Shown here piece by piece: positions 39,154 to 47,972 of a stretch of DNA of 64,000 bases. Numbering within the stretch: the first letter of the stretch is position 1; the number at the start of each line of letters is the position of its first letter. The notes below the pieces were generated by a model. It worked only from the letters and a program-made list of their open reading frames with translations, made no database searches and was not told the origin of the DNA. Source of the stretch: an uncultured Pseudomonadota bacterium (GTDB taxonomy: Bacteria; Pseudomonadota; Gammaproteobacteria; Methylococcales; Methylomonadaceae); NCBI GenBank assembly GCA_903889445.1, contig CAISXF010000096.1, positions 1-64,000 of the forward strand, in the 5' to 3' direction. The position numbers were made by a program, and so were the translations under genes.

Positions 39154-42100
39154 TTACTTCGTCAACAAATAATCCAACCAAAGATTAGACAATTTTTCTT
39201 GCACGGTATTTTGTTTAAGACGCGCATTCAAATTCGGGAAATCGACTTTATCCAAATCCTGATCTTGGTTGTAGCACGAATAAACAAAGAACTCTTTGCC
39301 GCTGTCTTTATCAACGTGTTTGCACAAACATTGAGCGCAAATGCCTTTCATCATGCACTGCATCGGCGAATTGATTGAACCCACCGCATGATGCGCTTTG
39401 GTCAAATACGGTTTCAAGACATCAAAACGCGCGTGTTTGACCGCTTCCATCATTCTGTCCGAACCAATCACAATCAAATGGTCAACATCTGCCAGCGAAA
39501 TCGGTTGTTCGCCCAATTCGCCTTTGCCGTAAGCAATCATCGCTTCCAAAATGTTGCCGACAAACGATTTATCTTGTGGACGATTTGAGGTGAACGGTTC
39601 AACATTTTCACCTTTATTCACCGACCAAATCACAATATCTGCCGCCGCTTCCACGTCTTCGACTTTGAAACGGTCTTGAGCCAAATTGTAACCCGCGAAA
39701 TAAATCACTTTGTTACCCGCGTTGCGTAAGGCTTTGCCGATTGAAAACAACACCGCATTTCCTAAACCGCCGCCAATTAACAATACGGTTTGACCAGTTG
39801 GAATTTCGGTGGGCGTTCCCGTTACGCCCATCAACACAACGGGGTCGCCGACTTTCCACGTTGCACACAACCGCGACGACGAACCCATTTCCAGTGTAAT
39901 CAATGAAACCGTGCCAGCTTCTTTGTTCACTTCTGCGCCTGTCAACGCCAAGCCTTCTGCGGCTAAAACCGTGCCTTCAACCGTTGGCGCAAACGCTTCG
40001 TAATTTTGCACACGATAAAATTGACCCGCTTCAAATTTTTCTGCCGCCAACGTCGATTTAATCACCAACTCAATAATCGTCGGCGTTAAACGGTTGATTT
40101 CCACAATCGTGGCTTTGAAAGCAGAATCTAAACGCGCAAACAGATTTTTCGCCGCTGCATCACGTTCGGATTGTTGAGCAGGATTCAAATCTGCCAATTC
40201 TTGCTCAAATAATTTCACGATGTATGGATAACCATTTTTCGCACTCGCCATCGCTTTCACGACGTTGCCCGCATAAACAGGGTGATTGTCGCCGTAGAAA
40301 CTGATGAATTTACCGTCTTTTTGATACGACGTGAGCGGCGCAGGTTTGCCTAATTTAGGCATTTTTTCATCGTTTGAAGCGACTAATTTAATTTCACCAT
40401 TTTCAAATTCTGGTTCGTAACGTTGGAAAAACCATTTATCCATCACAAATGTGTCTGGATATTCGCTTTGATAAATCGTATTTGGTGACGTTCCCGCCGC
40501 GACGTACAAATTACGCAAGGACACATTTACTGCGGCTTTGGTTTGGGTGTTTTGGAAATCGACTGACACCAAATGCCCAAATTCATCGGCATTTGCACCG
40601 ACTGGACTCATGAATTCAGCTAACGCAATGCCTTCTTCTAAGGCTTCGCTAATTTCTTCGTGGTTTTGACGATACGCAGGCGCGTCTTTAATGCCTTTGC
40701 GATAGAACAACGTCACGCCGCCCCATGATTCGACCAGTGGTTGAAAATCAGGTAATTCGTCTTCTTCTTTGGCGCGTTCACGTTCGAAAGCAATCGCTTT
40801 TCCGTGCGTTAAAAACTCGTCCAAAATGCCGTTTTCTTCTTTGTCATAACGGGCGCGAACTTTTTCTTCGCCATAAAGTTTCGTTAAAATTTCATAACGA
40901 TGCAGAATTTTTTCAACTTGCACGGGGTAATACGCCATCAATTCCGTTGCGGTATCAATCGCCGTCAAGCCGCCACCAATCACGCCCGCTGGCAATCGAA
41001 CTTGTAAATTCGCCAACGAAGACGCTTTTGCCGCACCGGTTAATTGCAACGCCATCAAGAAATCAGACGCTTTACGAATACCGCGCATGAGATTGTTTTT
41101 CAAATCAATAATCGTCGGTTGACCCGCGCCTGACGCAATACAAATATGGTCAAAGCCCATTTTCCACGCATCATCAATCGTCAAGGTGCCACCAAAACGC
41201 ACGCCGCCGTAAGCGCAGAACGTTTGACGACGCAACAACATTAAATACATGACTTTCAAAAAGTTTTTGTCCCAACGCACGGTAATCCCGTATTCTGCCA
41301 CGCCACCAAAACCTGCCAAAATCCGTTTGTCTAAATCTTCGTAAAGGTCTTTGAAATCGGCGATTGGTTCAGGTAAATTATTTTCGTCGCCTGTTAATTC
41401 AACGGGTAACGGTTCCAGTTTCAGCCCGTCAATTCCCGCAACAGCAAAACCTTCGTTGAGCAAATAATGGCTCATCGTGTAACCTGCTGGCCCTAAACCG
41501 ACAACGAGCGCATTTTTACCATTGTACGGCAACATCACGGGACGCTTGACGTTGAGCGGATTCCAGCGCGTCAACAAACTGTAAATTTCAAACCCGTAAG
41601 GCATAAACAAAACGTCGGTTAACACGTTGGTTTCGATTTGCGGAATGTTCACAGGGTCGGTTTTTTGGTAAATACAGCCCTTCATACATTCGTTGCAAAT
41701 CCGATGCCCCGTGCCGGCACACATTGGATTATCGACGGTCACAATCGCCAACGCGCCAATGTTATCGCCGTCACGTTTGACGATATTCATTTCTGAAATT
41801 TTTTCGTCAAGCGGACAACCGATGGTGGTTACGCCGAGCGGATCCGCTTTGAAAATCTGCGTTTTCTTGTTAATCATGCCTTTTGAACACGAATCCGTGT
41901 CGCGCTCGTGGCAATAAATACAATGATTCACTTCGGATAAAACTTGGCGTTCGTTGTAACGTAAATCGGTCAATTTGAACCCGTCGCGGCGACGACGATG
42001 TTCGCCCATCCACACGTTAAATTCGGTTTTGTCGATGAGTTCGTGTTCGACTAAATTCTCGAAATCACGTTTTTCAGGGAATTTGAAACTCAGCCAATCT

Positions 42101-42813
42101 ACGACCACATCGTTATCTTGTTGCGCGACAAAACACCAACGTTGCACGACTTCCATTAAACCAGCGGTGAATTCGGTTAAATCGGGTGCGTTGATAATAT
42201 CGGCAAATTCGGTTGCGGCGAGTTCGTGCGCTGTTAATTTTTTGCGTAAGGCTTCGGCTTGCAAATCGGCATTTTCATAATGGCTTTCTTTGCCTTTTGC
42301 CAACGTTTTGTAATGGTTCGCCAATGAACCAATCACCGCGCCAACTTGTGCCACGCGGTGTTCGTCGTCTTCAGTTGTGTTCGCTTCGGGGAAACCCGCT
42401 TCGATTAACAAATCAAAACGGCTTAACACGTCAGGAATTTTCCAATCGTCGGTGGTTTGACCTTTGAACACTACGCCCAATTTTTCAACGACTTCATTTT
42501 TAAACGTAAAAATCGTTTCGATTTCAGATTGAATGTGTGATTTTTGCGCTTGGTGTTCGGCTTCAACGTTGAATAATTGGGCAACAAATTTTCCAACATA
42601 AGGCGCGACTTGAACCAACATGGCTGATTGTTGTTCGGGCGATAAATCCGCGCCTTGCGTATTGCGATACGAAATATAATTTTCGTACAAATCGGCATCG
42701 TGATATTTCACGGATTCGTCGAAAACTGCGAGTAAATCCGTCAATCGCGCCGAATCGTACAAATCGGCGTAGTTAAAATTGGCAATGCCAAGGGTTAAAT
42801 TTTTGTGTGTCAT
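39154..42813 (-). CDS. Large Fe-S/FAD pyridine nucleotide oxidoreductase (GltD-like fused to a ferredoxin reductase/PyrK-like module)
   Basis: About 1219 aa from MTHKNLTLGIANFNYADLYD; Cys-rich HCIYCHERDTDSC...C...MCAGTGHRICNECMKGCIY, ALVVGLGPAGYTMSHYLL, PAGVIGGGLTAIDTATE, VLLIGGGLGNAVLFSIGKAL, C-terminal CMMKGICAQCLCKH. Confidence 0.8.
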   Translation of the reverse strand: MTHKNLTLGIANFNYADLYDSARLTDLLAVFDESVKYHDADLYENYISYRNTQGADLSPEQQSAMLVQVAPYVGKFVAQLFNVEAEHQAQKSHIQSEIETIFTFKNEVVEKLGVVFKGQTTDDWKIPDVLSRFDLLIEAGFPEANTTEDDEHRVAQVGAVIGSLANHYKTLAKGKESHYENADLQAEALRKKLTAHELAATEFADIINAPDLTEFTAGLMEVVQRWCFVAQQDNDVVVDWLSFKFPEKRDFENLVEHELIDKTEFNVWMGEHRRRRDGFKLTDLRYNERQVLSEVNHCIYCHERDTDSCSKGMINKKTQIFKADPLGVTTIGCPLDEKISEMNIVKRDGDNIGALAIVTVDNPMCAGTGHRICNECMKGCIYQKTDPVNIPQIETNVLTDVLFMPYGFEIYSLLTRWNPLNVKRPVMLPYNGKNALVVGLGPAGYTMSHYLLNEGFAVAGIDGLKLEPLPVELTGDENNLPEPIADFKDLYEDLDKRILAGFGGVAEYGITVRWDKNFLKVMYLMLLRRQTFCAYGGVRFGGTLTIDDAWKMGFDHICIASGAGQPTIIDLKNNLMRGIRKASDFLMALQLTGAAKASSLANLQVRLPAGVIGGGLTAIDTATELMAYYPVQVEKILHRYEILTKLYGEEKVRARYDKEENGILDEFLTHGKAIAFERERAKEEDELPDFQPLVESWGGVTLFYRKGIKDAPAYRQNHEEISEALEEGIALAEFMSPVGANADEFGHLVSVDFQNTQTKAAVNVSLRNLYVAAGTSPNTIYQSEYPDTFVMDKWFFQRYEPEFENGEIKLVASNDEKMPKLGKPAPLTSYQKDGKFISFYGDNHPVYAGNVVKAMASAKNGYPYIVKLFEQELADLNPAQQSERDAAAKNLFARLDSAFKATIVEINRLTPTIIELVIKSTLAAEKFEAGQFYRVQNYEAFAPTVEGTVLAAEGLALTGAEVNKEAGTVSLITLEMGSSSRLCATWKVGDPVVLMGVTGTPTEIPTGQTVLLIGGGLGNAVLFSIGKALRNAGNKVIYFAGYNLAQDRFKVEDVEAAADIVIWSVNKGENVEPFTSNRPQDKSFVGNILEAMIAYGKGELGEQPISLADVDHLIVIGSDRMMEAVKHARFDVLKPYLTKAHHAVGSINSPMQCMMKGICAQCLCKHVDKDSGKEFFVYSCYNQDQDLDKVDFPNLNARLKQNTVQEKLSNLWLDYLLTK

Positions 42814-42838
42814 AAAGCCTATACTCGAAAATAGAGTG

Positions 42839-42879
42839 AAAAAAATAGGGATAACACCCACCTTTGGACGTTATCCCTA
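42839..42879 (-). terminator. Intrinsic terminator (minus strand), likely for efp-epmA, upstream of the oxidoreductase gene
   Basis: Minus-strand TAGGGATAAC gtccaaaggtgggt GTTATCCCTA followed by T7. Confidence 0.85.
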
Positions 42880-43099
42880 GTTATTATAGATTCAGATTTT
42901 GTTTAGTGTTACCCTGCAGTTTCATAATCTACGCTTATCAACAAACTGCACTCCTGCAAAAACGGTATAATTTCAGCTTTCGCCATATCTTAAAAAACTA
43001 AAAAAATGAGCCTTTTCATCAAAAAAATTATCACGCGAAATTTAGACATTCAACCAATTCCACCCGCGCGTTTGAATTCACGCCCACATACTTAACAAA

Positions 43100-44083
43100 C
43101 TACGCCCGTTGAATGTCAAAACTCAACACATTCGCAATCGCTGACGACTCCGTCAACACCATCAAAAATCTATCCAACCCCAACGCAATGCCTGAACAAT
43201 CAGGCAACCCGAATTCTAATGCCGCTAATAAACGTTCATCTTTTATCGCTATTGGTAAATTTTCCCGTTGGCGCAATTGAATTTCAGCATCGAAACGCCG
43301 ATTTTGTTCAGCCGCATCGGACAATTCATAAAACCCGTTGCCCAACTCAATCCCATTGATAAACACTTCAACACGATCTGCAACCAGCGGATTCTCGACA
43401 TTCAACCGCGCTAACGCCGATTGACACGCCGGATAATCGTAAACCAAACACAACCCGTTTTCGCCCAAATGCGGTTGCACGCAAAAACTAAACAAAAAAT
43501 CCAACCACAGCGCGTGATTCTGACCGCATAACGTAATCGCGTCGGGCAAATTTTGTTGCGTGGCAAATGCCGAATAATCCTCGAACGAAAAAATCAGCGC
43601 GTTCAAACCCGTAAATTGCGCGAAAATTTCCGCGTAACTGAAACGTTGTGGCGCGTTTAATTTCCCCTCAAATAAATTATCGAATAATGCTTCAACCTCG
43701 CTCATCAATTGCGCCAAATCAAACCCGACGCGATACCATTCCAAAATCGTGAATTCAGGATTATGAAAATGCCCCGCTTCACCGTTGCGAAAGGCTTTGC
43801 AAATTTGATAAATCGAACCGCTGCCCGCTGCCAATAACCGCTTCATGGCGAATTCGGGCGACGTTTGCAAAAATAACGATTGAAAATTCGGCGGCGTTTC
43901 GTAGGTTGACGTGAAAAAATCCAGTTGCGAATCGGTGCCGCTGGCGTGACTGAGCAACGGCGTTTCGACTTCCCACACATTTCGCGACGCAAAAAAAACA
44001 CGAATGCGTTGCAGCATTCGCGCTCGTTGTTGCAATAATTCAATCGAACAGCTGGGTCGCCAATCTTGATTTGAATTTTGCAC
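43100..44083 (-). CDS. epmA: Elongation factor P--(R)-beta-lysine ligase
   Basis: 327 aa; class II aaRS motifs (FLQTSPEFAMKRLLAAGSGSIYQICKAFRNGEAGHFHNPEFTILEWYRVGFD; GIALGLDRFLM); next to efp. Confidence 0.95.
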   Translation of the reverse strand: MQNSNQDWRPSCSIELLQQRARMLQRIRVFFASRNVWEVETPLLSHASGTDSQLDFFTSTYETPPNFQSLFLQTSPEFAMKRLLAAGSGSIYQICKAFRNGEAGHFHNPEFTILEWYRVGFDLAQLMSEVEALFDNLFEGKLNAPQRFSYAEIFAQFTGLNALIFSFEDYSAFATQQNLPDAITLCGQNHALWLDFLFSFCVQPHLGENGLCLVYDYPACQSALARLNVENPLVADRVEVFINGIELGNGFYELSDAAEQNRRFDAEIQLRQRENLPIAIKDERLLAALEFGLPDCSGIALGLDRFLMVLTESSAIANVLSFDIQRA

Positions 44084-44089
44084 GCGGAT

Positions 44090-44659
44090 TTATTCTTTTA
44101 CGCGAGAAATATATTCGCCCGTGCGGGTATCGACTTTGATAAATTCATTTTGTGCGACAAATAACGGTACACGAACCACCGCGCCCGTTGATAATTTCGC
44201 TGGTTTACCGCCGCCGCCTGATGTATCGCCGCGCACACCTGGATCGGTTTCGACAATTTCCAATTCCACGAAATTTCCTGGCGTAATCGCTAACGGCAAA
44301 TCATTCCACAACGTGACGGTACACATATCTTGATCTTTGAGCCACAAACCTGCATCGCCGACAATTTTTGCATCGGCTTGATATTGTTCAAACGTGTCTT
44401 GCATCATGAAATGGCGATAATCGCCGTCGTTGTACAAATACTGCATTTCAACATCCACCACGTCTGCGCCTTCAAGCGTTTCGCCTGATTTAAACGTACG
44501 TTCCATGACGCGACCCGTTTTTAAATTGCGAATTCTAACGCGGTTGAACGCTTGTCCTTTACCTGGTTTCACAAATTCGTTTTCGATAATCGAACACGGA
44601 TCGTTATCCAACATTAGTTTCAAACCCGCTCTAAATTCACTTGTACTATAAACTGCCAT
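44090..44659 (-). CDS. efp: Elongation factor P
   Basis: [60 protein letters not shown]. Confidence 0.96.
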   Translation of the reverse strand: MAVYSTSEFRAGLKLMLDNDPCSIIENEFVKPGKGQAFNRVRIRNLKTGRVMERTFKSGETLEGADVVDVEMQYLYNDGDYRHFMMQDTFEQYQADAKIVGDAGLWLKDQDMCTVTLWNDLPLAITPGNFVELEIVETDPGVRGDTSGGGGKPAKLSTGAVVRVPLFVAQNEFIKVDTRTGEYISRVKE

Positions 44660-44730
44660 TTTTTCCTCAAACAATTAAATAAATTAAAGCGGCATTATAA
44701 TGGTTCACGTTCTATCCTAAAAACTTTCTG

Positions 44731-44782
44731 ACACATTGTTTTTCAGGGTTTGGCGTAAACTGGCGAAACAACGCACAACCAA
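44731..44782 (+). repeat. Leader repeat R1 upstream of DUF4160 gene 1
   Basis: acacattgtttttcagggtttggcgtaaactggcgaaacaacgcacaaccaa. Confidence 0.88.
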
Positions 44783-44812
44783 AACCTCTAACAAACTCAT
44801 AAAGGAATGCAA

Positions 44813-45061
44813 ATGCCCGAAGTCACAAGATTTTACGGAATCATCATTAAATTATTTTTTGGTGATCATTCGCCACCACATTTTCACGTTGTTTATGGTG
44901 AATACAACGCGCTTTTTAATATCGAAACATTAGAAATTATTGAAGGCGATTTACCCAATCGCGCCAGTAAAATGGTGATTGAATGGGCAACACGTTATCA
45001 AACTGAATTGCTTGAAATGTGGCAAACACAACAATTCAACAAATTGCCTCCGTTGGTGTAA
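44813..45061 (+). CDS. DUF4160 family protein (copy 1)
   Basis: MPEVTRFYGIIIKLFFGDHSPPHFHVVYGEYNALFNIETLEIIEGDLPNRASKMVIEWATRYQTELLEMW. Confidence 0.9.
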   Translation: MPEVTRFYGIIIKLFFGDHSPPHFHVVYGEYNALFNIETLEIIEGDLPNRASKMVIEWATRYQTELLEMWQTQQFNKLPPLV

Positions 45062-45065
45062 CTTT

Positions 45066-45314
45066 ATGAATCAGCCAAAAATTCATGCCGTCCGTGCAAC
45101 AGAAAATCACCAGTTATTAGTTGAGTTTGAAAACCACGAAAAACGTCAATATGACGTAAAACCATTATTGAATAATGAAATGTTTGCGGATTTAAAAAAT
45201 GTGGCATTTTTTAAAAATGTCAAAATTGAACAAGGTGGTTATGCGGTAAGTTGGAATGATGACATCGACATCAGCGAATATGAACTTTGGCGGAATGGTT
45301 CAATTATTAGTTGA
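45066..45314 (+). CDS. DUF2442 family protein (copy 1)
   Basis: MNQPKIHAVRATENHQLLVEFENHEKRQYDVKPLLNNEMFADLKNVAFFKNVKIEQGGYAVSWNDDIDISEYELW. Confidence 0.88.
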   Translation: MNQPKIHAVRATENHQLLVEFENHEKRQYDVKPLLNNEMFADLKNVAFFKNVKIEQGGYAVSWNDDIDISEYELWRNGSIIS

Positions 45315-45347
45315 ATGACGAAACCATGATTAAACATTTTCTTTTTT

Positions 45348-45400
45348 AACACTTTGTTTGTCAGGGTTTAGCGTAGAGTTGCGAAACAACGCACCACCAA
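45348..45400 (+). repeat. Leader repeat R2 upstream of DUF4160 gene 2
   Basis: aacactttgtttgtcagggtttagcgtagagttgcgaaacaacgcaccaccaa. Confidence 0.88.
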
Positions 45401-45421
45401 TGAAGACTTTAAGGATTTCTT

Positions 45422-45682
45422 ATGCCAACGATTAGCCAGTTTTACGGTATCGTCATTCAAATGTTTTGGAATGAACACGCGCCGCCACATTTTCACGCAA
45501 CCTATGCAGAATACAAAGCCACTGTGAGCATCAAAGAGTTGTGCATTATGGAAGGCAGTTTGCCAAGACGCGCCACGCAATTGGTTTTAGATTGGACAGA
45601 GCTGCACCAAACCGAATTGTTGGAAGATTGGGATTTGTGTTTGAGCAATCATCATCCCAAAGACATTTCACCGTTGAAATAA
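45422..45682 (+). CDS. DUF4160 family protein (copy 2)
   Basis: MPTISQFYGIVIQMFWNEHAPPHFHATYAEYKATVSIKELCIMEGSLPRRATQLVLDWTELHQTELLEDW. Confidence 0.9.
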   Translation: MPTISQFYGIVIQMFWNEHAPPHFHATYAEYKATVSIKELCIMEGSLPRRATQLVLDWTELHQTELLEDWDLCLSNHHPKDISPLK

Positions 45683-45687
45683 TCGCT

Positions 45688-45951
45688 ATGTACTGGGACA
45701 TTTTAGAAATTCACGCCATCGCGCCACGAACACTGGCAGTGCTATTTGCCGATGGTTTACGCGGCACAATTTTTATCGATATTTCTTTTTGTACGGGCGT
45801 TTTTGACGTTTTAAAAGATGATGTAATTGTTAGTCAGGCATTCATAGAAAACGGCGTGGTCACTTGGGAAAATGGTCTCGACCTTGCGCCTGATACGATG
45901 CACAAAGAAATTAAAAACAGTCCGAATCACTGTTACAGCTTGAAACGCTAA
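45688..45951 (+). CDS. DUF2442 family protein (copy 2)
   Basis: MYWDILEIHAIAPRTLAVLFADGLRGTIFIDISFCTGVFDVLKDDVIVSQAFIENGVVTWENGLDLAPDTMHKEI. Confidence 0.82.
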   Translation: MYWDILEIHAIAPRTLAVLFADGLRGTIFIDISFCTGVFDVLKDDVIVSQAFIENGVVTWENGLDLAPDTMHKEIKNSPNHCYSLKR

Positions 45952-46002
45952 AAACGTTGCTCATTTGAGCTAAATCACGAAACAACACACATTTTCTTTT
46001 TT

Positions 46003-46046
46003 AACACGTTGTTTGTCAGGGTTTGGCGTAGACTTGCGAAACAATG
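46003..46046 (+). repeat. Leader repeat R3 upstream of the RTX-type gene
   Basis: aacacgttgtttgtcagggtttggcgtagacttgcgaaacaatg. Confidence 0.88.
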
Positions 46047-46114
46047 ATTAAACCAAACACGTTTTCTTTCCTTACAAACCGATACTTTTAACAAACTCAC
46101 AAAGAGCAAACAAT

Positions 46115-46918
46115 ATGGCAGTTAAAACACCTATTCCACTTGGCACAGAAACACTCAACTTTGATTACAAAACAGTATCTGGATTGGTTCCAAACCTTAC
46201 CTTCAGTAATGGCTCAAGCGAGGCAACGTGGCTTTCATGGGGGGCGATGACAAGTCGATTATCTGTGACTTCAATTGACCAATTTACAGGAATTGATGGA
46301 ATCACTTTTAGCAATCAACCTAAATTATTAGCAACAAATGAATTTGGAATTGACAAGGTAGACGACGAATCCTATTACATAATACGCCTGGTTAATCCTA
46401 CAAGTCGTACACACGGCGATACGACCGATGGATTAACCTACGAAGCATGGCAATTTCACCCAACAGAAAATGTCATGATTACTGGTATTGCAAATACGAA
46501 ACCAACAACTGGAAATGACACACTCGTTGGCACGGCAAAAAATGACACGTTAAACGGTGGTTTGGGTTTTGACGAATTAACGGGTGGAAAAGGGACGGAT
46601 AAATTTGTTTTTTCTGACATCAAAGACGCGCCATTGTCCCATTCTAAAATCGAAGTTATCACCGATTTTTCACACAAAGAAAAAGATAAAATAGACCTTT
46701 CAAAAATTGACGCTGACACAGGCAAAGCAAAAGACCAAGCCTTTTCAGCACCAGTTATTGGCTCGGAATTTTCGGGTATATTTACCAAAGCGGGGCAATT
46801 ATTTTTCGATACGACCGACCAAATTTTGTATGGCAATGTGAATGCCGACGCAACCGCCGATTTTGCCATTCAACTAAACGGTGTAACAAATTTAGTTGCA
46901 ACTGATTTTATTTTGTAA
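46115..46918 (+). CDS. RTX/hemolysin-type calcium-binding secreted protein
   Basis: 267 aa; TGNDTLVGTAKNDTLNGGLGFDELTGGKGTDKFVFSDIKD...VITDFSHKEKDKIDLSKIDAD: serralysin-like C-terminal module. Confidence 0.82.
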   Translation: MAVKTPIPLGTETLNFDYKTVSGLVPNLTFSNGSSEATWLSWGAMTSRLSVTSIDQFTGIDGITFSNQPKLLATNEFGIDKVDDESYYIIRLVNPTSRTHGDTTDGLTYEAWQFHPTENVMITGIANTKPTTGNDTLVGTAKNDTLNGGLGFDELTGGKGTDKFVFSDIKDAPLSHSKIEVITDFSHKEKDKIDLSKIDADTGKAKDQAFSAPVIGSEFSGIFTKAGQLFFDTTDQILYGNVNADATADFAIQLNGVTNLVATDFIL

Positions 46919-46920
46919 CG

Positions 46921-47904
46921 ATGAAAAACTGGCAAACTCAACTCGCAAGCGCGTTCACGAACATTGAAACGTTGTGCGAATATCTCCAGCTTTCCCTGAA
47001 TGAATTAAATCTTTCACCCGATGCGACAAAACAATTTCCATTGCGCGTGCCGTTGGTTTTTGCGTCGCGCATGGAAAAAGGAAATCCGCTCGATCCGTTA
47101 TTGCTGCAAGTTTTGCCCGTCGGTGAAGAATTGCAATTTTACGCAGGTTTTAGTGACGATCCGGTCGGCGATTTAAACGCCGTCAAACAAATTGGTTTGC
47201 TGCACAAATATCACGGGCGCGTGTTGTTGATTAACACCGGCGCGTGCGCGATTCATTGCCGTTATTGTTTTCGGCGCAATTTTCCGTACGCCGATTTACA
47301 ACTCAACAAACAACAAGAAAATGACGTAATTCAAACGATTCAAAACGACCCTAGCATTCAAGAAGTGATTTTAAGCGGCGGCGATCCATTGGTTTTGAAC
47401 GATGCCCGGTTGGCGCGATTGTTTGACGCATTGGCGGAAATTTCGACGGTCAAACGCATTCGGATTCACACCCGTTTGCCGATTGTGTTACCCGCGCGGA
47501 TGACGGATGAATTAGTGGCGATGTTAAAAAACTCGCCAAAAAAAGTGATTGTCGTGGTGCATTGTAATCATGCAAATGAAATCGATGACGACGTGGCGCA
47601 AGCGTTCCAGCGTTTGAAATCGGCTGGCGTAACGTTGCTAAATCAATCCGTCTTATTGCGCGGCGTAAACGATGACGCGATGGCGTTGTGTAATTTGAGC
47701 GAGCGATTATTTGAGGCGGGCGCGTTGCCGTATTATTTACATTTTCTGGACAAAGCCAACGGCACGGGGCATTTTCAAGTAGCCGAACAGGAAGCCTTAG
47801 CATTATTAACGGCGGTGCAAAATCGGTTATCGGGGTATTTAGTGCCGAAATTAGTCACCGAACAAGCGGGACAATTGGCGAAACAGTTTTTGCACGATAT
47901 TTAA
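46921..47904 (+). CDS. epmB: EF-P beta-lysylation protein (lysine 2,3-aminomutase family)
   Basis: 327 aa; TGACAIHCRYCFRRNFPY radical SAM, VILSGGDPLVLND, HTRLPIVLPARM. Confidence 0.94.
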   Translation: MKNWQTQLASAFTNIETLCEYLQLSLNELNLSPDATKQFPLRVPLVFASRMEKGNPLDPLLLQVLPVGEELQFYAGFSDDPVGDLNAVKQIGLLHKYHGRVLLINTGACAIHCRYCFRRNFPYADLQLNKQQENDVIQTIQNDPSIQEVILSGGDPLVLNDARLARLFDALAEISTVKRIRIHTRLPIVLPARMTDELVAMLKNSPKKVIVVVHCNHANEIDDDVAQAFQRLKSAGVTLLNQSVLLRGVNDDAMALCNLSERLFEAGALPYYLHFLDKANGTGHFQVAEQEALALLTAVQNRLSGYLVPKLVTEQAGQLAKQFLHDI

Positions 47905-47972
47905 CATTTTTTATTTTTTTTGTGTAAGTTGTGTTGATTTAATAGAACTAGAAGTATTCAGGAGAGCAGTGA

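Noticed and set aside
33304-39223. Calling the 33-39 kb patch a prophage or ICE
   Set aside because: No integrase, capsid, portal, relaxase or conjugation genes seen; only short gene remnants and small accessory genes.
44731-46046. Calling the three leader repeats integron attC sites
   Set aside because: They have a TTGTTT/AAACAA inverted repeat, but I could not identify a consistent R'/R'' core pair, and there is no integrase in the window. Left as an unexplained leader repeat.
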